Assembly (NCBI GenBank): GCA_964418425.1
Contig: CAYQLT010000009.1
Span: 1 to 64,000, forward strand
Source: CAYQLT01 sp964418425
GTDB taxonomy: Bacteria > Bacillota > Limnochordia > Limnochordales > Geochordaceae
Direction of reading: 5' to 3'
DNA length: 64,000 bases
The notes beneath the pieces were generated by a model, which saw only the letters and a program-made list of their open reading frames with translations, made no database searches and had not been told where the DNA came from. Position 1 is the stretch's first letter. Every line of letters starts with the position of its first letter. The translations under genes were made by a program, and so were the position numbers. Positions 58,164 through 64,000 of this stretch are shown piece after piece.

Positions 58164-59468
58164 TCAGCCGCCCGGGCGCCTCCTCAGCACGACCCGGCCG
58201 TCGACGATGACGGTCTCCACCAGGTTGACGCCCACCTTGTACGGGATCAGCCAGTGGTTGGGCGCGGCCACCACCACCAGGTCAGCCCGCTTGCCCACCT
58301 CCAGGCTGCCAACCTCGTGGGCCCGGCCGACGGCATGAGCTGCGTTGATGGTGGCGGCGGCGATGGCCTCCGAGGGGAGCAGGCGCAGCTTCAGGCACGC
58401 CAGGGATATGGCCAGGGCCATCGACTCGGTGGGGGAGGTACCCGGGTTGGAATCGGTGGCCAGCGCGACCGCCACCCCCGCGTCGATGAGGGAGCGGGCC
58501 GGGGCGTAACGCTCGCCCATGAGAAACAGGGTGGTGACAGGCAGCAAGACCGCCACCACCCCCGCCTCCGCCAGGCGGCGGATACCCCGCTCCGACACGT
58601 GCACCAGGTGGTCCGCTGAGACCGCCCCGACTTCCGCCGCCAGCTCGGCCCCGCCGAGGGGTGCTATCTCGTCGGCGTGGAGCTTGGGCCGAAGGCCCGC
58701 CTGCCGGGCGGCTTCGAGAATCCGCCGGGACTGCTCCACGCTGAAGACGCCCTCCTCGCAAAAGACGTCACAAAACTCGGCCAGCCTCCGGGATGCCACC
58801 TCGGGGATCATCTCCCGGATGACCAGCTCCACGTAGGCCTCCGGGTCGTCCCGGTACTCCGGGGCGAGCGCATGAGCCCCGAGAAAGGTTGCAACCAGCC
58901 GAACGGGGCGGCGCCGTCCCAGCTGGCGGATGGCCTCCAGGATCTTGATCTCGTCACGGGTGGTCAGCCCGTACCCGCTTTTCACCTCCACGGTGGTGAC
59001 CCCGTGCGCCAGCATGGTGTCCAGCCTGCGGGCCGCTGAGTCGACCAGCTGCTCGCAGGATGCCCGGCGGGTGGCATCCACCGTGGTCAGGATGCCGCCG
59101 CCTGCCGCGAGGATCTCCCGATAGCTGCGGCCCATCAGCCGCAGCACGAACTCCGCCTCCCGGCTGCCGGCGTACACGAGGTGGGTGTGGGGGTCCACGA
59201 ACCCCGGAAGCACCGTCTTGCCGGAGGCGTCCAGCACGACGGCATCATCCGCCAGCCGCACCCGACTGCGCACCTCGGCGGTGGCGCCCACCGCCACGAT
59301 CCGTCCCCCGGCCGCCGCAACCGCCCCATCCCGGATGACCCCCAGGTCCCGCAGCTGGTCCCCTACCTTGGGGCGCTGGCTCGCCCCCGCTGCCGTCACC
59401 AGCTCTTCGGCGTGCTCCACCAGCAGCTGGGCCACCGGGCGCTCGCCCGCAGGTCCTGACAGCTCCAT
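58164..59468 (-). CDS. hutI: Imidazolonepropionase HutI
   Basis: HutI opens imidazolonepropionate in histidine breakdown. The ATG at 59468 gives 434 residues. Metal and substrate motifs are GFVDPHTHLVYAGSREAEF, VEVKSGYGLT, KLHADEIAPLGGAEL and ALATDSNPGTSPTESM. All match amidohydrolase-type HutI. It follows hutH by 80 bp on the same strand. HutU and HutG are not in the window, so the pathway is incomplete here. Confidence 0.94.
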   Translation of the reverse strand: MELSGPAGERPVAQLLVEHAEELVTAAGASQRPKVGDQLRDLGVIRDGAVAAAGGRIVAVGATAEVRSRVRLADDAVVLDASGKTVLPGFVDPHTHLVYAGSREAEFVLRLMGRSYREILAAGGGILTTVDATRRASCEQLVDSAARRLDTMLAHGVTTVEVKSGYGLTTRDEIKILEAIRQLGRRRPVRLVATFLGAHALAPEYRDDPEAYVELVIREMIPEVASRRLAEFCDVFCEEGVFSVEQSRRILEAARQAGLRPKLHADEIAPLGGAELAAEVGAVSADHLVHVSERGIRRLAEAGVVAVLLPVTTLFLMGERYAPARSLIDAGVAVALATDSNPGTSPTESMALAISLACLKLRLLPSEAIAAATINAAHAVGRAHEVGSLEVGKRADLVVVAAPNHWLIPYKVGVNLVETVIVDGRVVLRRRPGG

Positions 59469-59548
59469 GGGCGCAGGCTTCCCTCCTTCGCTCCGGATTC
59501 CCCGGCGGGCAGGGGGTCGACCCCCCCTGGCCCCGAGGGGCGCGACGG

Positions 59549-61105
59549 CTATTCCAGCTCGACGTGCGACTGGACCTCCGACAGCAGGCAACCGGAGCGC
59601 ACCAGCTCCAGGCCGCCCGCCAGATCGCCGGCGACGACCCGGTCCTCCCGTCCCAGGGGAGCCACGTGGCGGCGTATTGCCCGGTAGGCGGCCAGGGTTC
59701 CCCGGCCGGCCCCCTGCGGGCCGCGAAACTCCAGCGCCTGGGCCGCGCAGACCAGTTCGATGCCCAGCACCTGCTGCGCATGGCGCAGGACTCGGGCGGC
59801 CTTACGGGCCGCGACAGTTCCCATGCTGACGTAATCCTCCTGGTTGGCCGAGGTGGGGATGGAGTCGACGCCGGCCGGGTGGGCCAGCACCTTGTTTTCC
59901 GAGACCAGCGCGGCCGCGGTGTACTGGGCCAGCATGTACCCCGTTCCCACCCCGGGATCGGGCGACAAGAACGGCGGGAGGCCGCTCAAGGATGGGTTGA
60001 CCAGCCGCTCGATGCGCCGCTCGGAGATGCCCGCCAGGGCGGCCAGCGCGATGGCCAGGAAATCCCCGGCCAGTGCCAGGGGCTGGCCGTGGAAGTTGCC
60101 CCCGCTGACGACGGCCGGGCCATCCGGCCCGCCGTCGAACAACAGCGGGTTGCCGGTGGCGCTGTTGAGCTCCACCTCCACGACTCCCGCCACGAACTCC
60201 ACCGCGTCCCGGCTTGCCCCGTGCACCTGGGGCACGCAGCGCAGGCTGTACGCGTCCTGAACCCGCGGCCCCTCCCCGGCCGGCCGCACGTGGCGGCTTC
60301 CGGCCAGCAGGCGGCGGAGGTTTGCAGCCGACCGGCCCTGGCCCGGATGGGGACGCACCCGGGCCAGGCGCTCGTCGAAGGCGCCGGCGATGCCGCCAAG
60401 GGCTTCGAGGGTGAGGGCCGCCGCCACGTCGGCCACCTTCACCAGGGCCCGGGCATCGGCCACGGCCAGGGCCAAAATCGCCGCCATCAGCTGCGTCCCG
60501 TTGATGAGCGCCACGCCTTCCCCGACGTCCAGCGACAAAGGCTCAAGGCCGGCGCTTGCCAGCGCCTGCCGGGAAGGCAGCACCTCTCCCCGAAACTCCG
60601 CCATCCCTTCCCCTGCCAGCGCCAGGGTCAGGTGGGCCAGGGGGGCGAGGTCGCCGCTGGCTCCCACAGAGCCCTGGCAGGGGACCACCGGGTGTACCCC
60701 CGCGTTGAGCCACTCCAGCAGGCGTTCCACCACCACGGGCCGCACTCCCGAGTGCCCCAGGGCCAGGCCGTTGGCTCGTGCCAGGAGCAGCGCCCGCACG
60801 GTTTCCCGGTCAAGCGGCTCGCCGACCCCTGCCGCGTGGCTGCGCACCATGTTGACCTGAAGCTCTCCAAGCCGCTCGGACGGCACACTCACCTGGCTCA
60901 GCGCTCCGACCCCGGTGTTGACGCCGTACAGAGGCCGGTTCTGGCGCAGCGCTGCCTCCACTTGCCGGCGGCCCTCATGCACCCGCTCCCGGGCTTCGGA
61001 AGCCAGGCGCACCCCGGCGCCCAGGCGGGCCACCCGGAGCACCTGCTCCACCGTCAAGTGCCGCCCGTCGATCTCCACCACCGAGTCGGTCTTGTGCCCC
61101 TTCAT
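59549..61105 (-). CDS. hutH: Histidine ammonia-lyase HutH
   Basis: HutH removes ammonia from histidine to give urocanate. The ATG at 61105 gives 518 residues. The MIO cofactor forms from Ala149-Ser150-Gly151 in CQGSVGASGDLAPLAHL. LYGVNTGVGALSQVSV, ALINGTQLMAA, VQDAYSLRCVPQVHGA and TSANQEDYVSMG complete the family pattern. It is upstream of hutI and probably in one operon with it. Confidence 0.95.
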   Translation of the reverse strand: MKGHKTDSVVEIDGRHLTVEQVLRVARLGAGVRLASEARERVHEGRRQVEAALRQNRPLYGVNTGVGALSQVSVPSERLGELQVNMVRSHAAGVGEPLDRETVRALLLARANGLALGHSGVRPVVVERLLEWLNAGVHPVVPCQGSVGASGDLAPLAHLTLALAGEGMAEFRGEVLPSRQALASAGLEPLSLDVGEGVALINGTQLMAAILALAVADARALVKVADVAAALTLEALGGIAGAFDERLARVRPHPGQGRSAANLRRLLAGSRHVRPAGEGPRVQDAYSLRCVPQVHGASRDAVEFVAGVVEVELNSATGNPLLFDGGPDGPAVVSGGNFHGQPLALAGDFLAIALAALAGISERRIERLVNPSLSGLPPFLSPDPGVGTGYMLAQYTAAALVSENKVLAHPAGVDSIPTSANQEDYVSMGTVAARKAARVLRHAQQVLGIELVCAAQALEFRGPQGAGRGTLAAYRAIRRHVAPLGREDRVVAGDLAGGLELVRSGCLLSEVQSHVELE

Positions 61106-61155
61106 GGCTCCCCTCCAGCGCCCGGCACGCCTGTCGGCCTGGCCGGCGGGCCGGC

Positions 61156-62763
61156 TCACCTGCCGCCCGCACCGCCCGGGCCGGACTGCCGGCCGAATTC
61201 CACCACCATCCAATCGGTGAGAAACTCCACGGGCGCATGGTCGTCGGTGAGCACCCGGGAGCCGGCAGCCGGGCGGAACGGACGCACCCGCCGGCCAAAC
61301 TCACCCACAAGCTCGCTCAGGTCGGGTCCGGCTCGCAGACCAGGCCCGAGCGCTCGCCAGGGTTCGGCGCGGCGACCGGCAAGCAGGATGTAGTTGAAGT
61401 AGCCGGCGGGCACCACGTACACGTAGGGCCATACGGCGCCCATGGTTCGGCCGATGCTGTGCAAAAGAAGCCCATCCGGGCGGGTGGAGTTCACGTTGAC
61501 GGCCACAAGCCCGCCCGGTTCCAGCACGGCGTCCACGCGGCGGAAGAACTCCACGGTGGCCAGGTGGAAGGGGATGTAGAGTTCTCGGCTGTAGGCGTCG
61601 ATGAGCACGGCGCCATAGCTTCTCCCCCTGGCTGCCGCCCTGGCCACGAAGGTGCGAGCGTCTTCCACGGCGACGGCGGTGGCGGGGGAACGGAGGTGGC
61701 GGCGGCCGAGTTCGACCATCGCGGGGTCGATCTCGACACCTTCCACCTGAAGCGGCCTCCGCACGCCGAGCAGGCCCTGCATCTGGCGCTCGAGGGTTCC
61801 CCCCGCATAGCCCACGATCAGCACCCGAACCGGCTCCCCCGGCGCCCACAGCGGCACGATGGCCATCAGGTCGAAGTAGAGTTCCGTGGTAAGGCTTCCC
61901 GGGCGGTAGACCGATTGAACGCCGCCACCCTCGTTGGCCAGGAGGTAGCGGTTGCCGTCCCGATCCTCCACCACCTGGGCGAACTGGTACAGGCTCTCCC
62001 GCTCCTCGAGCAGCCCCTCTCGGGCCCGCATGGGCCCTCGAGCGCCCAGCGCCGCCAACGCCGCTGCGCCGGCCAGCGCGGCCAGGGTGGCCAGCGCCAC
62101 CGCCCCCCGCCGGCGGCTTGCACGCCCCCCGCTCCACACCAGCCCCGCGCCGGCCATGCCCACCAGGGCCAGCGCCCATGCGCCCAGGCTCCAGCGGGTC
62201 CCCACTGCCGGCACCAGCCCGAACGTGGTCACGAAGATCCCGAACACGCTTCCCGCCGTGGAGATCGCGTACAGTTCGCCCCCGGCCCGGCCCGTCGTCT
62301 CCAGGTGCAGGTTGTACAGCCGAAGCGCAAAGGGGCTCACGCACCCGAGCAGCACCGCGGCCGGTAAGAAGGCGGCCGCCGCGGCGGCGAACGAGCCCAC
62401 CACGACCCGGGGCCGGGCTTCGAGGATGTCCACCGAGGCCATCGCGTCGAAGGCGGGTCTCGCCCACCAGGGTACCGCGGCCATCAGCAGTCCCGCCGCC
62501 AGGGCGATGCCGAACAAAAGGGGCGGGTGCGGCCACCGGTCCGCCAGGTGGCCGCCGAGGTAGTAGCCTGCGGTCAAGCCGATGAGGATAAGACCGATCA
62601 GGTTGGCCCACACCAGCATGGAGGTGCCGAAGTAGGGCGCCAAAAGCCGCGAGGCGCTCATCTCCAGCCCCATGACGCAAGCCCCGGAAACGAACACAAA
62701 CAGCCGCAAAAACGGCCGAAGCCACCCGCCGCCTTGCCAGCCCAGCCCGGCAGCGCCCTTCAC
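61156..62763 (-). CDS. Membrane-anchored spermidine-synthase-like protein
   Basis: The 535-residue protein joins an N-terminal membrane part of about seven spans (residues 15-260, with VSGACVMGLEMSASRLLAPYFGTSMLVWANLIG) to a C-terminal SAM-binding domain (VRVLIVGYAGGTLERQMQG, VEGVEIDPAMVELGRRHL, YGAVLIDAYSRELYIPFHLAT). This fused build is common in Bacillota and usually not a true polyamine synthase; the aminopropyl-binding residues are not obvious. The substrate is unknown. It is divergent from the DUF1054 gene. Confidence 0.8.
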   Translation of the reverse strand: MKGAAGLGWQGGGWLRPFLRLFVFVSGACVMGLEMSASRLLAPYFGTSMLVWANLIGLILIGLTAGYYLGGHLADRWPHPPLLFGIALAAGLLMAAVPWWARPAFDAMASVDILEARPRVVVGSFAAAAAAFLPAAVLLGCVSPFALRLYNLHLETTGRAGGELYAISTAGSVFGIFVTTFGLVPAVGTRWSLGAWALALVGMAGAGLVWSGGRASRRRGAVALATLAALAGAAALAALGARGPMRAREGLLEERESLYQFAQVVEDRDGNRYLLANEGGGVQSVYRPGSLTTELYFDLMAIVPLWAPGEPVRVLIVGYAGGTLERQMQGLLGVRRPLQVEGVEIDPAMVELGRRHLRSPATAVAVEDARTFVARAAARGRSYGAVLIDAYSRELYIPFHLATVEFFRRVDAVLEPGGLVAVNVNSTRPDGLLLHSIGRTMGAVWPYVYVVPAGYFNYILLAGRRAEPWRALGPGLRAGPDLSELVGEFGRRVRPFRPAAGSRVLTDDHAPVEFLTDWMVVEFGRQSGPGGAGGR

Positions 62764-62844
62764 CGCCAGACCCCCAGCGTCGTCCGCCCGAACCCCCGCA
62801 CCGGCGCCCTATACTGTCTGGAGAAGCCACACGGGGGGATGCCC

Positions 62845-63510
62845 ATGGGGTTCGACGGCTGGCGACTCGAAGCCTTTGAGGCGATGGCGACCGAGGGGTT
62901 TGCGGCCCGCATGCAGGCCATTCGCCAGCACGTGCGGCCGGTTCTGGAAGCGATCGCCCAAAGCATGGCGCCCGACCTTTCGTCCTGGGTGGGTGAACCG
63001 CTGTATCCGCACGTGGCGCAGCACGCCCGCAGGACCGTCAATCCCCCCGAGGACACCTGGTGCGCCTGGTCTGCCTCGCCTCGCGGGTACAAAAAGCAAC
63101 CCCACTTCCAGCTGGGGATTCGGGCGGACCGGCTGTACGTGCAGGCCGGAGCCATCAGCGAGGCTCCTTTCCGCAGCCGGCTGGCCGACCTCCTGATGGC
63201 CCGGATCGGCGAGTTGCAACAGGCGCTCCCCTCCGAGGCGGAATGGAAGGACGATCACACCGCCCCGTCGGGAACGCCTTCGTCCGCCCTGACCGATGAG
63301 GTTGTGGCAGCGCTGGCGGCCGGACTTCGGCGCAAGAGCCGGGGTGACCTGATGGTGGCCGTACGCTGGCCCAGGGAGCAGGTGCTGGGGCTTGAGCCCC
63401 CGCGCTTTTGGGAGCTGGCGGGAAGCGCCCTGCGCCGTCTCATCCCGGTGTACAAGCTGGTGCGGGAAGCCGAGAAGGAGTACGCCGGCCTCGGGCTTGC
63501 CCGGCGCTGA
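62845..63510 (+). CDS. DUF1054 (YktB-like) protein
   Basis: The ATG at 62845, six bases after GGGGGG, gives 221 residues starting MGFDGWRLEAFEAM; an ATG two codons earlier is possible. It matches the YktB family pattern: FDAF-like opening, HVARHARRTVNPPEDTWCAW, HFQLGIRADRLYVQAG and WPREQVLGLEPPRFWE. The function is unknown; the family is typical of Bacillota. A -10 element TATACT lies at 62810-62815. Confidence 0.82.
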   Translation: MGFDGWRLEAFEAMATEGFAARMQAIRQHVRPVLEAIAQSMAPDLSSWVGEPLYPHVAQHARRTVNPPEDTWCAWSASPRGYKKQPHFQLGIRADRLYVQAGAISEAPFRSRLADLLMARIGELQQALPSEAEWKDDHTAPSGTPSSALTDEVVAALAAGLRRKSRGDLMVAVRWPREQVLGLEPPRFWELAGSALRRLIPVYKLVREAEKEYAGLGLARR

Positions 63511-63541
63511 CGGCAAGCGCCCGGAACAGCCCTCCGGGGGC

Positions 63542-64000
63542 TCATGGCGCCCCTTGCACACCCGGCTCTGTGCCGCAGAGGGCCTCGTCCACCAGATCCA
63601 CCACATGGGCCACCCGGATCTGTCCCGAAAGGCCGGCGCGAGCCACCCCCAGTCGCATCTGCATGAAGCATCCGGGGTTGGCCGTCGCGACCACCTGCGC
63701 GCCGGTGCGCAGCACCTGTTGCATCCTGGCGTCCAGAAGCTGCATGGAGATGTCAAAGTGGGTGAGGGTGTAAATCCCGGCCGACCCGCAGCAACGGTCC
63801 GCGTCGGGCATTTCCACGAACTCGTAGCCGGGCAGCGCGCAAAGCAGCTGGCGAGGCGGCGCAGACACCTTCTGTGCGTGGCGCAGATGGCATGAATCCT
63901 GGTAGGTGACCCGTACCGGGCGACCCGGGCCGCCGCTTCGGGACGGCCGACCGGCCGCTTTCCCCCGGCGCCGCAGCGCCTCCGTCGCTCCAAGCTCCAC
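63542..64000 (-). CDS. glcF: Glycolate oxidase Fe-S subunit GlcF-like, C-terminal part (cut by window edge)
   Basis: The frame is open to the right edge, so only the C-terminal 150 residues are visible. They hold the CCG-domain pattern YQDSCHLRHAQKV, MPDADRCCGSAGIYTLTHFDISMQLL and VATANPGCFMQMRLG, which fits GlcF of glycolate oxidase. GlcF passes electrons from glycolate or lactate oxidation. A proline/arginine-rich stretch before the first motif replaces the usual linker. The Fe-S clusters lie outside the window. Confidence 0.8.
   Translation of the reverse strand: MELGATEALRRRGKAAGRPSRSGGPGRPVRVTYQDSCHLRHAQKVSAPPRQLLCALPGYEFVEMPDADRCCGSAGIYTLTHFDISMQLLDARMQQVLRTGAQVVATANPGCFMQMRLGVARAGLSGQIRVAHVVDLVDEALCGTEPGVQGAP

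Overview
This is a very GC-rich bacterial chromosome segment (third codon positions are almost all G or C) with densely packed, often overlapping genes and frequent GTG or TTG starts. The gene set points to a Bacillota lineage: lactate-utilisation lutABC, a DUF1054/YktB protein, a DUF420/YozB protein, a Bacillus-type hutH-hutI pair, and a TPR/XRE regulator beside a small secreted peptide. A type III-B CRISPR module, a PPi-type phosphofructokinase and a 2-hydroxyisobutyryl-CoA-mutase-like operon fit a thermophilic, high-GC deep-branching member (Limnochordia, Symbiobacterium or Thermaerobacter-like). That placement is inference; no rRNA or other phylogenetic marker is present.

Layout. 1-6984 (minus): a complete cmr operon in the order cmr1-cas10-cmr3-cmr4-cmr5-cmr6, followed at once by the start of cas1, which runs off the left edge. 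Cas10 keeps its GGDD cyclase motif but lacks the N-terminal HD nuclease domain. 7161-16442: accessory genes, including two zinc-ribbon membrane proteins, an orphan with its own promoter and terminator, a CARF-like fragment next to a second fragment in a shifted frame, a YaaW-like protein, a PPi-type PFK, and a coiled-coil protein built from 63-bp DNA repeats. 16439-22928: an oligopeptide ABC system split around a divergent promoter region (permease C one way; aminotransferase, M20 peptidase, binding protein and permease B the other way). 22915-28787: a NagD-like HAD phosphatase behind a transcription attenuator, divergent from ugpBAE and a BASS-type transporter. 28584-35016: DUF420, a thiolase, lutABC and an MBL-fold hydrolase.

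35021-39515 (minus) is the clearest metabolic unit: a FadR-type regulator, B12-dependent mutase large and small subunits, and a PaaK-like CoA ligase. The mutase carries Ile and Gln at the two positions that are Tyr and Arg in methylmalonyl-CoA mutase, which is the 2-hydroxyisobutyryl-CoA mutase signature. Ligase, mutase and the nearby thiolase could convert branched or 2-hydroxy acids towards acetyl-CoA. Then come an M24 peptidase, aconitase, a B12-binding protein, a DUF1848 protein and a TrmJ-like methyltransferase. 47861-49650 holds a candidate RRNPP-type peptide signalling pair (XRE-TPR regulator and a divergent 57-residue exported peptide), with a repeated motif that recurs upstream of the fmdB-like gene beside amrS. 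51818-54033 is a NarL-type two-component system. 54144-63510 contains small membrane proteins, a patatin phospholipase, tryptophanase, hutI-hutH, a membrane spermidine-synthase-like protein and DUF1054. A GlcF-like Fe-S protein runs off the right edge. I saw no tRNA, rRNA, CRISPR array, insertion sequence or phage gene.
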